DNA of 64,000 nucleotides from Desulfohalobiaceae bacterium (GCA_027013815.1 JALWFY010000073.1:62001-126000), one strand, 5' to 3'. Numbered from the stretch's first letter, positions 16,876-27,385 are shown. Numbers and translations: made by a program. The notes: generated by a model from the sequence alone, not told the origin.

Positions 16876-18009
16876 ATGACTCGAAAAAATATTCAAATAA
16901 TTGCAGTGCTCATAATAGGGGTAATATCAGGCTTTTTAGGAGGATATTTATTTCGCCAAAGCGCCAAATTAAAACAGGTGAGTAAACCTTCTCCGCCTAG
17001 ACAACCTAGTGTAATAAAGCAGATCCATAAAAACAACAAAGTAGAGGAAAAGAGCAAGATTTTTAAAAAAAAGATAGTCGTTGGATCTTTAGAAAAACAA
17101 CAAGTCAAGTCTAAAAATAATTCCTCTAATGGACCCTCAATCTCTCAATTCAAAAAATGGTTAGATGAATATGTAGTTACCCCATATTTTATTCAAGATG
17201 TAGTAAGCTATATATTAGACTCCTATGAACCTGCTATGACTCAAGAGAACCCAACTGACCACCCAAGACTAAACCTTTCTTTAAAAGGTATAAACGCGAG
17301 ATATGGATTAGAATTGATAGGTTTTAGAGTTCAAGCGCCAACCCTGGAAAAGGCCAGAAAAAAAGTATTAACTCAAATAATGGATACTACGCTCCTAAAA
17401 AAACAATATGAACATTATAGCCAGATATTTATAAATGAATTAATAGAACAAGCAGGAGAAACACAAAAAAAATTCTTGGTCAATGGTAAGATAGAGCAAC
17501 GGACCCTAAATAAACAAGAGATTAAAGACCTCCTAATGTTACTCTCTAAGTACATCTCTGACCTATCAAATATCCTTCAAACTGTATCTCAAAACCAGTC
17601 TATATTGGAAAAATTACAGGCATTCTTAGATGCAGAACAATCAAGTATGCATGAAAATTATGTATTAAGTCAAATTATGAACAAATATAACCTAAAAAAA
17701 TCCCAGATCCACGAACATAACAGTACGGGTATTCAAGAGCTTAAATCACTTGAAAAAGAAAGACAAAAGGCAATTAAAGACTACGAAATATCTATTAAAA
17801 GACGAGAACAGCTAAGAAAAGAAATTATTTCATACATATTAAATAAAAATCCCAATATTAAATTCTCTACTTCAGAAATATTATATGTATGTGAATGGAT
17901 ACACAGAAGGATTCAAGCAAACGTTAGTCCTACAGATATTCAAGAAATTGGGAATATATTAGATCAATTATCCGAAAAATTACAAGAAAAGGCTCAGGGG
18001 TTATTGTAA
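16876..18009 (+). CDS. Hypothetical membrane-anchored helical protein
   Basis: 377 residues. A short basic N-terminus and one transmembrane helix (about 7-26, ending GGYLF) are followed by a Pro/Lys/Ser-rich linker (30-75) and a long, mostly helical domain with charged coiled-coil-like stretches, e.g. around 290-320 (KSLEKERQKAIKDYEISIKR). No enzyme motif is visible. The topology suggests a periplasmic domain tethered to the inner membrane. It stands alone on the plus strand and its 3' end overlaps the convergent gene by 9 bp. Function not recognised. Confidence 0.65.
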   Translation: MTRKNIQIIAVLIIGVISGFLGGYLFRQSAKLKQVSKPSPPRQPSVIKQIHKNNKVEEKSKIFKKKIVVGSLEKQQVKSKNNSSNGPSISQFKKWLDEYVVTPYFIQDVVSYILDSYEPAMTQENPTDHPRLNLSLKGINARYGLELIGFRVQAPTLEKARKKVLTQIMDTTLLKKQYEHYSQIFINELIEQAGETQKKFLVNGKIEQRTLNKQEIKDLLMLLSKYISDLSNILQTVSQNQSILEKLQAFLDAEQSSMHENYVLSQIMNKYNLKKSQIHEHNSTGIQELKSLEKERQKAIKDYEISIKRREQLRKEIISYILNKNPNIKFSTSEILYVCEWIHRRIQANVSPTDIQEIGNILDQLSEKLQEKAQGLL

Positions 18010-18474
18010 CAGGTAACTATAATCCTCGGCTATGTTGCTTGTAATCGCTAGTATATCTCCTGCCTCAAGGTCAATATCACTCTTATCAATGATTGTCACT
18101 TTATGAGATAAAAAACTGCTCAGTGTATCTTCACCATAATAAAAAGTCCATACAATAGAGCATACTGACCTGAGTTGAGGAGAATTAGAAAACTCTTTTA
18201 TACATTTTATGCTTATACTAAACCCCTTCTCTCTATGCCCTGCAAGATAAAATAAAGGGGAGAGGCTAACCTTTTCTTTGAGCCTTAATCCTAGGACCCT
18301 TCCAAGCTTATCTGATTGCTTATACTGTATAATAATTGGTATTCCTTTTCCAGCCACCTTCTTACCTGTATCCATAGTGGGCCCTTTTTTGATTGTGCTG
18401 TTATCCTGGGCAAAACACAAAACAGCGAAAAAAAATACAGAAATTGTAATCATCCACACATATCTTATTCTCAT
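18001..18474 (-). CDS. Hypothetical secreted protein
   Basis: 157 residues with a signal peptide (about 1-22, ending CFA) and no further membrane helix. The mature part is beta-rich with two Cys (in SIKCIKEF and RSVCSIVW) that could form a disulfide. No family recognised. The stop lies inside the last codons of the convergent gene. No Shine-Dalgarno better than average is visible. Confidence 0.6.
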   Translation of the reverse strand: MRIRYVWMITISVFFFAVLCFAQDNSTIKKGPTMDTGKKVAGKGIPIIIQYKQSDKLGRVLGLRLKEKVSLSPLFYLAGHREKGFSISIKCIKEFSNSPQLRSVCSIVWTFYYGEDTLSSFLSHKVTIIDKSDIDLEAGDILAITSNIAEDYSYLLQ

Positions 18475-18585
18475 AAAATAAATCCTTGTAACTTAATTCT
18501 TTGAATTATAAGTGATTATCATTTACCCTTATCAAGTAAATAATCACAAATCTCCTTTGCACAATATATATAAAACCTTCAACGT

Positions 18586-18695
18586 AAAAGCGGAGCTTTG
18601 CTCCGCTTTTTCTGGCTTCGCCTTTTATAAGGATTTTATTCCTTACTAAAATTGGCCTGAAAGGCCAAGATAAAGTGGAACAGAGTTCCACTTTA
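18586..18695. repeat. Cluster of four perfect palindromes plus one minor one
   Basis: Within 110 bp: AAAAGCGGAGC/GCTCCGCTTTT with TTT loop (18586-18610); a minor GGC-TTC-GCC (18614-18622); TAAGGA/TCCTTA with 6-nt loop (18628-18645); TTGGCCT/AGGCCAA with GAA loop (18652-18668); TAAAGTGGAAC/GTTCCACTTTA with AGA loop (18671-18695). The last ends at the tRNA-Ser 3' end. Seen from the tRNA it can act as a terminator, but one hairpin would suffice for that. Stem sequences differ, so they are not simple copies. Confidence 0.75.
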
Positions 18696-18788
18696 CGGAG
18701 AGGGTGGGATTCGAACCCACGAGACGACTTTTAATCGCCCACCCGATTTCGAGTCGGGCCCGTTATGACCTGACTTCGGTACCTCTCC
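18696..18788 (-). tRNA. tRNA-Ser (anticodon CGA)
   Basis: The 93-nt minus-strand gene starts GGAGAGG and ends with the matching CCTCTCC plus discriminator G. The anticodon arm CCCGA-CT-CGA-AA-TCGGG gives CGA, reading UCG. A long variable arm (GGGCGATTAAAAGTCGTCTC region) is typical of serine tRNA, and the T-arm reads GTGGGTTCGAATCCCAC. CCA is not encoded. It sits 15 bp downstream of tadA on the same strand and abuts the palindrome cluster. Confidence 0.95.
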
Positions 18789-18803
18789 TAAAAATATATA
18801 ATT

Positions 18804-19280
18804 TTATATAAGCCCCCTCTTTGACTTAAAAAACAACTTTAATACATTAGAACATTCAATAGAGCTCACCCCTTCTTTTATCCAGAATCTATGATTTAGC
18901 CAAGTTATCTGAGAAAAAAAATCCATCCTTGAAACTACTGCACCTGCCTTTGGATCCCTAGCACCAAATACAAGGCCCTGTATTCTGGCATGGACCAATG
19001 CCCCCATACACATTATACAGGGTTCTAATGTGGTAATTAAAATACATCCTGTCAACCTGTAATTAGAAACCTTGTCACATGCAGACCTAATTGCCAAGAT
19101 CTCTGCATGTGCTGTTGGATCGTTTAAACCAATACAAAGATTGTGCCCCTTAGATATAACCTCACCACTATTTGATATTATAACCGCGCCCACTGGTACT
19201 TCATCTAAGCCCATTGCCTTCTTTGCCTCTAAAAGGGCCAGTCTCATATAGGGGACAAAATCTAATCCATTATCTACCAT
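18804..19280 (-). CDS. tadA: tRNA adenosine(34) deaminase
   Basis: 158 residues of the CDA/TadA zinc-deaminase fold. The zinc and proton-shuttle motifs are HAEILAI and EPCIMCMGALVHARI, and the TadA-typical GARDPKAGAVVS follows. TadA converts A34 to inosine in tRNA-Arg(ACG). The N-terminus PYMRLALLEAKKA is also standard. It is the last protein gene of the lon-purQ-tadA run, followed by tRNA-Ser. Guanine deaminase-like relatives are the only alternative. Confidence 0.92.
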   Translation of the reverse strand: MVDNGLDFVPYMRLALLEAKKAMGLDEVPVGAVIISNSGEVISKGHNLCIGLNDPTAHAEILAIRSACDKVSNYRLTGCILITTLEPCIMCMGALVHARIQGLVFGARDPKAGAVVSRMDFFSQITWLNHRFWIKEGVSSIECSNVLKLFFKSKRGLI

Positions 19281-19296
19281 GTAAATAACTTATCAA

Positions 19297-20118
19297 TTAT
19301 TTCTGAATTTCCCTTAAATACTGTACCCCATTCTCAAAAATCTTAATACCTGTGTTATCTTCCACTATCCCCCTGGTCCATTTTGGATGGTTTGTAGGAT
19401 GATTGTATGCCTCTGGATGTGGCATAAGTCCTAATATCCTTCCACTTGGGTCCGTGAGACCGGCTATCCCCAAGGGAGATCCATTTGGATTATAAGGATA
19501 TTCTTCAGTTGCTTCCCCGTTCTCATCTGTGTATTGTACAGCAATAAGATTATCTTTTACTAGATGTCTTAGGACTAACTCATCCCTTGGAATTACCTTT
19601 CCTTCACCATGCCTAACAGGGAGATATATAAAAGATATATCCTTTAAAAATACACACCTACTCTCTGGATTACATTTTAAATATACCCACCTATCTTCAA
19701 ACCTTGCTGAATCATTATAGCTTAGGCTCACCTGTCTTTCAAAATATCTATTTTCAATGGCTGGGAGCAACCCTAACTTTGTAAGGAGTTGAAATCCATT
19801 ACATATCCCAAGTATTATCCCCCCTTGTTTATGGACCTTTTTTATATCTTCTACAACAAACCCATAAGACTTTGTCTTTGAATACCTTATCCTAGTTGCT
19901 GCTGCCTGAGCTGCACCTAAATGATCTCCATCCAAAAATCCCCCTGGGAATACAATAAAATTAAAGTCAGATACCCTGACTTTTTCTTCAATTATCTCTG
20001 AAAAATGAGAAATCAAGACTTCATCGGCACCAGCGATTTTAGCTGCATATCCACATTCTCTCTCACAATTGGTTCCATAACCAGTAAGCACTAATACCTT
20101 AACTTTTGTGTCCTTCAT
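19297..20118 (-). CDS. purQ: Phosphoribosylformylglycinamidine synthase I (glutaminase)
   Basis: 273 residues, longer than small bacterial PurQ (about 225) but typical of this lineage. It has a class I glutamine amidotransferase core: VLTGYGTNCERE, FPGGFLDGDHLGA, the nucleophile Cys in GICNGFQLL, and the catalytic His-Glu pair in GLMPHPEAY. It supplies ammonia to PurL in de novo purine synthesis. Its neighbours are lon and tadA, not other pur genes. The catalytic triad is intact. Confidence 0.9.
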   Translation of the reverse strand: MKDTKVKVLVLTGYGTNCERECGYAAKIAGADEVLISHFSEIIEEKVRVSDFNFIVFPGGFLDGDHLGAAQAAATRIRYSKTKSYGFVVEDIKKVHKQGGIILGICNGFQLLTKLGLLPAIENRYFERQVSLSYNDSARFEDRWVYLKCNPESRCVFLKDISFIYLPVRHGEGKVIPRDELVLRHLVKDNLIAVQYTDENGEATEEYPYNPNGSPLGIAGLTDPSGRILGLMPHPEAYNHPTNHPKWTRGIVEDNTGIKIFENGVQYLREIQK

Positions 20119-20127
20119 TCCATTCCC

Positions 20128-22551
20128 CTATTTTTTTTCCTTTTTAACCAAATCCCATACCTCATCAATATGTTCCACAGGAACGATCTCTATCTTTTTG
20201 GCTAGCTCATGAGGAATCTCCTCTAAATCCTTTGTATTCTGTTTTGGAAGAATGACCTTTTTCACTCCTGCCGCCACAGCTGCCAATATTTTTTCCTTTA
20301 TCCCGCCCACAGGAAGGATCCTACCCCTTAGGGTTATCTCACCAGTCATTGCCACTTCATTGCTAAGAGGTATATTGGTTAAGGCTGAAAGTAGGGCCAT
20401 TACTAGAGTAATACCTGCTGATGGACCATCTTTTGGTATGGCACCAGCAGGGACATGGATATGTATATCCTTTTTTTCTGCGAAATCTGAGGATAGATTT
20501 AATTTATTGGCCTTACTCCGGGCATAACTCAGAGCAGCCTGTGCACTTTCCTTCATCACATCCCCAAGCTGACCTGTTAAGATAAGTTTCCCCTTCCCAG
20601 GCATAGTCAGGATCTCAATATGCAAAATCTCACCACCTGAAGGGGTCCACGCAAGCCCCAGGGCCACTCCTGGAGGAAGTTCTTTCTCCCTTTCTTCTTC
20701 CAAATATTTTGGGGCCCCTAAATATTTGTGTACATTAGAAGGAAGGATAATAAATTTTTTCTGTTTACGACCCTCTGCTATCTTCCTGGCCACTTTTCTA
20801 CAAATACTAGCAATTTCACGCTCAAGATTTCTCAGTCCAGCCTCTCTAGTATAGTTCTTTATAATTACCTGTAGTGCCTTGTCGTTAAATACAACCATAT
20901 TCTGCTTTAACCCGTGTTCTTTTATCTGCTTTGGGATAAGGTACTGTTTTGCTATCCTAATTTTTTCCTGTTCAGTATATCCAGGAATCCTTATCACCTC
21001 CATCCTATCTAAGAGTGCTGGAGGTATGGTGTCCAACATATTTGCAGTACATATAAACATCACCTTTGATAGGTCAAAAGGCACGTTTAGATAATGGTCA
21101 GTAAATGAATGGTTTTGTTCAGGATCAAGGACTTCAAGCAGGGCAGAAGATGGATCCCCCCTAAAATCTGTGCCTACTTTATCTATTTCATCTAACATAA
21201 ATACTGGATTTTTGGTGCCTGCCTCTTTTATACCCTGTATTATCCTGCCTGGCATTGCACCAATATAGGTCCTCCTATGTCCCCTGATCTCTGCTTCGTC
21301 TCTCATTCCTCCTAGGGACATACGTACAAATTTTCTCTTAAGGCTCCTGGCTATAGATTTTCCCAAAGAGGTCTTTCCTACCCCTGGGGGACCCACAAAA
21401 CACAAGATAGGACCTTTCATCTTTGGGTTCAACTTTCTAACTGACAGATATTCCAATATCCTTTCTTTGACCTGTTTTAGGTCGTAATGGTCTTCATCTA
21501 AGATCTTTTTTGCCTTTTTTATATCTAATTCATCCTTTGAGACCTTTTTCCATGGGAGCTCTATAAGCCAATCCAGATAAGTACGAATTACCGTGGCCTC
21601 TGATGAATCAGGATGCATATTTTCCAATCTATTCAATTGCTTTAATGCCTCATTTTTGACCCCTTTTGGCATTCCTGATTTTTCAATGGCCTCTCTCAAT
21701 TCTTCAAATTCTTTTTCTTCAGAATCATCTTCTCCAAGCTCAGACTTTATCGCCTTTAATTGCTCTCTTAAAAAGAACTCCCGCTGGGCCTTGTCCATAC
21801 CCTCCTTTGCCATGGCCTGAATCTTATTCTGCAACATGGCCACTTCTACTTCTTTCATGAGTTGTTTATTGATAAGCTCTAACCTTTTAACAGGGTCAAG
21901 ACACTCTAAAATAGATTGTGCAACCTCTGTTGGCATCCTCAGATTAGAGGCAATTAAATCTGCCAGTCTCCCTGGATCCTCGATACTATTTAAGATTGCC
22001 ACCATCTCAGTAGGATCCATACCTCTAAGGGAAATAATCTTTTCACTCTGTTCCCTAGCAGTCCTCATCTGGGCCTCTACATGGGCACTATAATCAGTTA
22101 CCACTTCCTCCTTAATAGGCTCTATCTCAACTACACAATAGGGATCTTCTTGTACAGGCCTTTTTATCTTTCCCCTAGACAATCCCTGCACTAAGACCTT
22201 TAACTTCCCATCTGGCATCTTCAGCATCCGCATTATAATGGCTACAGTGCCCACTTGATACACGTCATTAATACCTGGATCCTCCACCTTTTCATCCTTT
22301 TGAGTAGCAATAAATATATAACGTTGATTTTCATTTATAGAGGATTCTATTGCCTTTATAGATTTTTCCCTACCCACAAATAATGGGATTATCATATAAT
22401 TAAAGACCACTATGTCCCGCACTGGAAGTAAAGGCAAAACCTCTGGTATTTCAACCTGTGTCTTTGATTGATCAGGGGTTTGAATATCCTGACCCTTAGG
22501 TGTATCTTGTCCCTGTTCATTAGTAGAATTTTGCATATCTTTATCTGTCAT
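20128..22551 (-). CDS. lon: ATP-dependent protease La
   Basis: 807 residues, full length. The N-terminal substrate domain (about 35-230) starts LPLLPVRDIVVFNYM; the AAA+ module has Walker A GPPGVGKTS, Walker B FMLDEIDKVG and arginine fingers; the C-terminal protease has the catalytic Ser in PKDGPSAGIT and Lys in GGIKEKILAA. Lon degrades damaged and regulatory proteins in the cytoplasm. A proline/glutamine-rich N-terminal extension (1-32) precedes the domain. No sigma-32 promoter was identified in the 96-bp gap upstream. Confidence 0.97.
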   Translation of the reverse strand: MTDKDMQNSTNEQGQDTPKGQDIQTPDQSKTQVEIPEVLPLLPVRDIVVFNYMIIPLFVGREKSIKAIESSINENQRYIFIATQKDEKVEDPGINDVYQVGTVAIIMRMLKMPDGKLKVLVQGLSRGKIKRPVQEDPYCVVEIEPIKEEVVTDYSAHVEAQMRTAREQSEKIISLRGMDPTEMVAILNSIEDPGRLADLIASNLRMPTEVAQSILECLDPVKRLELINKQLMKEVEVAMLQNKIQAMAKEGMDKAQREFFLREQLKAIKSELGEDDSEEKEFEELREAIEKSGMPKGVKNEALKQLNRLENMHPDSSEATVIRTYLDWLIELPWKKVSKDELDIKKAKKILDEDHYDLKQVKERILEYLSVRKLNPKMKGPILCFVGPPGVGKTSLGKSIARSLKRKFVRMSLGGMRDEAEIRGHRRTYIGAMPGRIIQGIKEAGTKNPVFMLDEIDKVGTDFRGDPSSALLEVLDPEQNHSFTDHYLNVPFDLSKVMFICTANMLDTIPPALLDRMEVIRIPGYTEQEKIRIAKQYLIPKQIKEHGLKQNMVVFNDKALQVIIKNYTREAGLRNLEREIASICRKVARKIAEGRKQKKFIILPSNVHKYLGAPKYLEEEREKELPPGVALGLAWTPSGGEILHIEILTMPGKGKLILTGQLGDVMKESAQAALSYARSKANKLNLSSDFAEKKDIHIHVPAGAIPKDGPSAGITLVMALLSALTNIPLSNEVAMTGEITLRGRILPVGGIKEKILAAVAAGVKKVILPKQNTKDLEEIPHELAKKIEIVPVEHIDEVWDLVKKEKK

Positions 22552-22647
22552 CTATTATCTCCTCTTCTTTGATTCAATTTTTGCCTACATCCTTAAGAAT
22601 CTTCTAAGATTATAATATCTAATTTCAAAAGGGCAAGTTATATATTT

Positions 22648-23337
22648 TTATAATAAATGGTTTTCTTTAAGGCTAAAATATGAGTCATAGGAAATTATTA
22701 TATGATCAAGTAGGTCTATGTCTAGTTCTTTGCATATGTTATATATTCTCTTTGTAAACTCTACATCTTCTTTCGAGGGCTGGGGATCCCCTCCTGGATG
22801 GTTATGGAGAAATATAACACCCACAGCATTTCTTTTTAAGACCACCTCTACTATTTCCCTGGGATAGATCTTTAAATAATTTACAGTACCTTGTGTTAGT
22901 TTTTCAAGGGAAATAACTCTGTTTTTACTGTTTAAAAGCAATGCCCAAAAACTCTCTTTTTCCTCAAAGCCAATCCTGGTCCTTACATATTCAAACACAC
23001 CCCTGGGGTCAAAGACCTCCTGTCCAAAATCCATGTCTTGTAGTTCAATCCTGGAGATAATTTCCCTAATTAGCCTCAAAAAAATAACAAATCCATTGGA
23101 TATACCTTTTATTTCTATGAGTTCATCTTTAGATGCAAAAATTAGTTTTTTTAATTTTCCAAATCTAGTTAGCAACTCCTTTGCCAAAGGTTTTGTATCT
23201 CTCCTAGGTATTGCATAACCCAGTAATAATTCTAATAATTCATAGTCTTCAAAAGATTGTGGAGAATTCTCAAACCTCTTTTTTAACCTCTTTCTGTGGC
23301 CCACAAAATGAGGTGGTGATAAATCTCTTTTTCTCAT
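22648..23337 (-). CDS. radC: RadC family JAB1/MPN protein
   Basis: 229 residues. N-terminal helix-hairpin-helix region (LLGYAIPRRDTKPLAKELL, FGKLKKLIFASKDELIEIKGI) and C-terminal JAB/MPN metallo-domain with HNHPGGDPQPSKEDVEFT. RadC was once linked to DNA repair, but its true role is uncertain; the JAMM-type metal site is intact. It follows holA by 4 bp. Confidence 0.9.
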   Translation of the reverse strand: MRKRDLSPPHFVGHRKRLKKRFENSPQSFEDYELLELLLGYAIPRRDTKPLAKELLTRFGKLKKLIFASKDELIEIKGISNGFVIFLRLIREIISRIELQDMDFGQEVFDPRGVFEYVRTRIGFEEKESFWALLLNSKNRVISLEKLTQGTVNYLKIYPREIVEVVLKRNAVGVIFLHNHPGGDPQPSKEDVEFTKRIYNICKELDIDLLDHIIISYDSYFSLKENHLL

Positions 23338-23341
23338 ATTT

Positions 23342-24292
23342 CTACGAAAACAATATTTTAAGCCTAACCACAGTTTCTTGAAATACCTCTGCTGAACTCA
23401 ACTTTGATGTCTTTAACCTTAAGTCTGCATCAAGTATAATATCCCACAACTTTACAAGCCCATCTTCACCCAATTTCCTTGCAAGTGAAGTCTTCTTTCT
23501 AATAACCCAATTGGGAAGTGACACGTGTTCCCCATGAAGCAATTTCCAAAATATACGGGCCTCCCTCAAAAACAAATAAAATATCGGAATAATTGTTTCA
23601 TAAGTGGAAAAATCTGGCCCCAATAGTACTGACCATTTTTTTTTGTCTAGTCGACCATCTTCTATAGAATTTATTAAGTCAAAGACCTCATACTCTAGAG
23701 AAGGACAAATTACCGCAAGGTTGGTTAGATCCAACTCTTTGTAATCATTTATAGAAATCTCTATTTTTTTCAATTCCTGTTTAATCCCCTTTAAATCCCT
23801 TGGTAATAACTCCTTTAATATTGGTCTCACACGGGGACTTATCTTTATTTGTTTTTTATTTGCCCACTCATTTAGATACTCATCCAAAAACCGTTCATTT
23901 ACCCCTGGATGGCTAAATATCCATTTCTTTTTTTCTGCTATTTTGTAAAACCTCTTTGATTTAATTTCTCCTATGCCTTTAGGAGCGCCCTTTACCCATT
24001 CTGACTCAATGCATATAAATATACACACATTGGGATAAAACTTACTTAAAAAATGAGATAATCTATCCCAAAATCCATTGCCTACCTTCTGAGCACCTCT
24101 CAAAACAACTGCTTGTTTGATGCCAAGGAGATTAGATGTACGAAAACAGCCCCAAAAACTAGACAGGTCTTCATCATCTCCCCAAAAGACCTTTTTTTTC
24201 CATTTTCCCTCAAATCCCTTTAAGGTCTTTTTGACAAAATCATTTATGATCTCAGGGTCTGGACAAATACATATAAAAAAACCAGGCCTCAT
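23342..24292 (-). CDS. holA: Probable DNA polymerase III delta subunit
   Basis: 316 residues. HolA family is suggested by the N-terminal nucleotide-binding-like core, the LGIKQAVVLRGAQKV segment, the LKELLPRDLKGIKQELKKIEI helix pair and the C-terminal helical collar with FYLFLREARIFWKL. The Walker motifs are degenerate, as normal for delta, which opens the sliding clamp in the loader complex. Context also fits: lptE-holA next to leuS is a common order in Desulfovibrio and other bacteria. Sequence similarity is weak, so confidence is moderate. Confidence 0.72.
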   Translation of the reverse strand: MRPGFFICICPDPEIINDFVKKTLKGFEGKWKKKVFWGDDEDLSSFWGCFRTSNLLGIKQAVVLRGAQKVGNGFWDRLSHFLSKFYPNVCIFICIESEWVKGAPKGIGEIKSKRFYKIAEKKKWIFSHPGVNERFLDEYLNEWANKKQIKISPRVRPILKELLPRDLKGIKQELKKIEISINDYKELDLTNLAVICPSLEYEVFDLINSIEDGRLDKKKWSVLLGPDFSTYETIIPIFYLFLREARIFWKLLHGEHVSLPNWVIRKKTSLARKLGEDGLVKLWDIILDADLRLKTSKLSSAEVFQETVVRLKILFS

Positions 24293-24391
24293 ATCCTATA
24301 CCAGTGTTGAATTTTGAAATTTTTAAGTTTTAAGTTGTATATGGTTTTATTTAACTCATAATTCAAAACTTAATAAGGCTTTTACTGTGTG

Positions 24392-24901
24392 CTAAAAATT
24401 GTTTGACAATTTAATGGCGATCTTTTCTACAATATCCCTTATTATCTTGTCCTGAATCTTACTAATCTGATCCTGACCTATATTTTCATCTGCGGATTCA
24501 CAACTCTGAACATCGTTAGAATCCCAGACTAAATTATTGGTCAAATTTCTATAAAGAGATATTCGCAATGTAATACAAACATTTGACTTTACTGTTTGTT
24601 CCTTTGTATTTTCTATCTCAGTCTCTTTTGAATAATCCTTAATATCAACAACAAGATATCCCTTGGCACTGGACCTAGAAGTCCATCTAAGGCCCAACGC
24701 CCTTTTTGAGAGTTCATCCATGACAATGGTCTTGACCCTTGAAGTCAAATAGGGGTCTATGGTTGGATTATTTACCTTTGAAATATATAGGGAATCAATA
24801 TTATCTGGCATTACAATTGGGGATAAGGACATAGACCTATATCCACATCCCCACAAAAAAAACAAAGCCACTATTAACAATAAATATCTATACAACAACA
24901 T
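24392..24901 (-). CDS. lptE: LPS-assembly lipoprotein LptE
   Basis: 169 residues with a lipoprotein signal (FLWGC, Cys about residue 19, followed by GYRS). The mature domain has the LptE-type start ([30 protein letters not shown]) and ends with an amphipathic helix. LptE plugs the LptD barrel in the outer membrane for LPS export. The start overlaps the end of leuS by 14 bp and holA follows, the standard leuS-lptE-holA order. Identification rests on context and overall shape. Confidence 0.75.
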   Translation of the reverse strand: MLLYRYLLLIVALFFLWGCGYRSMSLSPIVMPDNIDSLYISKVNNPTIDPYLTSRVKTIVMDELSKRALGLRWTSRSSAKGYLVVDIKDYSKETEIENTKEQTVKSNVCITLRISLYRNLTNNLVWDSNDVQSCESADENIGQDQISKIQDKIIRDIVEKIAIKLSNNF

Positions 24902-27374
24902 TTACAAGTTTTCCTGGTATAACAATAATCTTCTTTATGTCTTTACCTGTTATATGTTTTTTTACATTTTCATTTTTCAACGCGATCTTTTCTATTTCTC
25001 CCTTAGAACAGTTGTTGGGCACAGTAATCCTTGCCCTGAGTTTTCCATTTACCTGAACCACTATTAATACCTCATCTTTTTCCAAGGCATCTTCTCTATG
25101 TTGTGGCCACGAGCATTTAGCAAGAGGAGTTTTATATCCAATCTGAGACCACAGCTCTTCACATATATGGGGGGCCATTGGATAGAGTACATTCAATAAT
25201 GTAGACCAAGCCGAGGACAACACCTGAGTGTCCCCTTGAGAATCAGAAATAACATCTTTTTTTCCTTGAATCTCGTTCAAAAATTCCATAATAGCTGCAA
25301 TGGCTGTATTAAACTGATATTTCTCTTCTATGTCTGATGTTACTTTTTTTAAAGTCACATGTTCCTTAAAACGAAGCTCCCTTGCTGGTTTGGATATGTC
25401 CCCTTTAATATCAATCGCCGGCCCAGTAGGCAACACTCTGTTTTTTAATTCCATACCCAATTTCCAAACCCTATGTAAAAAACGATGTGCCCCTTCTATT
25501 CCTGAATCACTCCAATCCAATTCCTTTTCAGGAGGCGCTGCAAACAAAATAAAGAGCCTGGTTGTATCAGCACCATATTTATCTAGCATCTCATTAGGAT
25601 CGACAATATTCCCCTTGGATTTACTCATCTTGGCCCCGTCTTTTAATACCATGCCCTGGGCAAGGAGCCTTTTAAAAGGTTCGTCAAAATCAAAGTATCC
25701 AAGATCCCTCAATGCCTTAACAAAAAACCTAGAGTACAACAGGTGCAAGATAGCATGTTCAATCCCACCAATATATTGGTCCACAGGCATCCAATATTTC
25801 AATGCCTCAGGGTTAAAAGGGGCGGAATCTATCTTTGCATCAGTATATCTAGCAAAATACCAACTGGATTCCACAAAAGTATCCATAGTGTCTGTCTCTC
25901 TCCTTGCCATACCCCTACACTTTGGACATGTTGTTTTTACAAATTCATCATGGTCTGGCAAAGGAGATCTGCCATCTGGATACGTCTTTATATCCAAGGG
26001 CAAAATCACTGGCAGATCTTCTTCAGGAACTGGTTGGACTCCACATTTATCACAGTATATAATTGGTATTGGTGCGCCCCAATATCTCTGTCTTGAGATA
26101 TTCCAATCCCTCAACCTATAATTAATGGCCTTTTTGGCAACCCCTTTTTCTTCCAAATAATCTACTATCTTTTGTTTTGCATCCTCATTTGAGATCCCTG
26201 TAAACTTTCCAGAATCAATCAATATCCCTTCACCAGTATATGCACTGTCTAGATCTTCTGCCTTAATGGTTGTATCCCTTGGAGTTATTACTACCTTGAT
26301 TGGAAGATTGTATTTTTTGGCGAACTCAAAATCCCGTTGATCATGTGCTGGCACTGCCATTACTGCGCCAGTACCGTATTCCATAAGCACAAAATTTGCC
26401 ACAAATATTGGCATCTTCTCCTGGGTAACTGGATTTATACAATACCTCCCAGTAAATACCCCATATTTTTCAAAATCTTCAGCAGAACGTTTTCTTTTGT
26501 CTATCTTTTTTGTCTTTTCAATAAAATCAATAACCTCTTGTTCCTTAGAAGTACCCTTTACAAGTTCAAGGACCATGGGATGTTCTGGAGCAAGACTCAT
26601 AAAAGTTGCACCAAACAAGGTATCTGGCCTTGTGGTAAATACTTTTATATTTTTTTCCAATCCAGATATCTTAAAATCTATCTCTGCCCCTACACTCTTA
26701 CCTATCCAATTTTTCTGCTGGATAATGACCCTCTCAGGCCATCCACCTTGTAGTTGTTTTAGGTCTTCTAACAATTCCTCTGCATATGCAGTTATTTTAA
26801 AAAACCACTGAGAAAGTTCTTTTTGTTCTACCTCTGATGAACACCTCCAACATAGACCATCTTCTACCTGTTCATTGGCCAATACCGTGTGACAAGTAGG
26901 GCACCAATTTACAGGGGCTTTTTTCTTATATACCAGGCCCTTTTTATAGAGCTCTATAAAAAATTTCTGTTCCCATTTATAATACTCAGGAATGCAAGTA
27001 GTAACCTCCCTCTCCCAATCTAGGGAGTAACCCATTCTCTTTAACTGAGACTTCATTTCCTCAATATTGGAAAATGTCCATTTAGCAGGATGCACTCCCC
27101 TCTTTACTGCTGCATTCTCTGCTGGAAGACCAAAGGCATCCCAGCCCATGGGATGAAGGACATTAAAACCATTCATCCATTTATATCTTGCTATCACGTC
27201 TCCAATAGTATAGACCCTCACATGCCCCATATGGATCTTCCCCGATGGATAGGGAAACATCTCTAGCACATAATATTTGGGCCTCTTAGATTTATGTGTA
27301 ACATTAAAATAGCGATTTTCATTCCAAATCCTTTGCCATTTTTCTTCAACTATATGAGGCACATACTTGTCCAT
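24888..27374 (-). CDS. leuS: Leucyl-tRNA synthetase
   Basis: 828 residues, class I synthetase. HIGH motif as [15 protein letters not shown]; zinc domain [17 protein letters not shown]1 editing domain with [12 protein letters not shown] and the [15 protein letters not shown] motif; KMSKS as [15 protein letters not shown]-terminal [11 protein letters not shown]-type domain at 760-828. All active-site and editing motifs are intact. It charges tRNA-Leu, one of which (CAA) is encoded at 43167. Confidence 0.97.
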   Translation of the reverse strand: MDKYVPHIVEEKWQRIWNENRYFNVTHKSKRPKYYVLEMFPYPSGKIHMGHVRVYTIGDVIARYKWMNGFNVLHPMGWDAFGLPAENAAVKRGVHPAKWTFSNIEEMKSQLKRMGYSLDWEREVTTCIPEYYKWEQKFFIELYKKGLVYKKKAPVNWCPTCHTVLANEQVEDGLCWRCSSEVEQKELSQWFFKITAYAEELLEDLKQLQGGWPERVIIQQKNWIGKSVGAEIDFKISGLEKNIKVFTTRPDTLFGATFMSLAPEHPMVLELVKGTSKEQEVIDFIEKTKKIDKRKRSAEDFEKYGVFTGRYCINPVTQEKMPIFVANFVLMEYGTGAVMAVPAHDQRDFEFAKKYNLPIKVVITPRDTTIKAEDLDSAYTGEGILIDSGKFTGISNEDAKQKIVDYLEEKGVAKKAINYRLRDWNISRQRYWGAPIPIIYCDKCGVQPVPEEDLPVILPLDIKTYPDGRSPLPDHDEFVKTTCPKCRGMARRETDTMDTFVESSWYFARYTDAKIDSAPFNPEALKYWMPVDQYIGGIEHAILHLLYSRFFVKALRDLGYFDFDEPFKRLLAQGMVLKDGAKMSKSKGNIVDPNEMLDKYGADTTRLFILFAAPPEKELDWSDSGIEGAHRFLHRVWKLGMELKNRVLPTGPAIDIKGDISKPARELRFKEHVTLKKVTSDIEEKYQFNTAIAAIMEFLNEIQGKKDVISDSQGDTQVLSSAWSTLLNVLYPMAPHICEELWSQIGYKTPLAKCSWPQHREDALEKDEVLIVVQVNGKLRARITVPNNCSKGEIEKIALKNENVKKHITGKDIKKIIVIPGKLVNVVV

Positions 27375-27385
27375 AATAAGACTCC

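Noticed and set aside
25330-26121. Long plus-strand frame (263 codons) opposite leuS
   Set aside because: Antisense shadow of the leucyl-tRNA synthetase, which has all its catalytic motifs.
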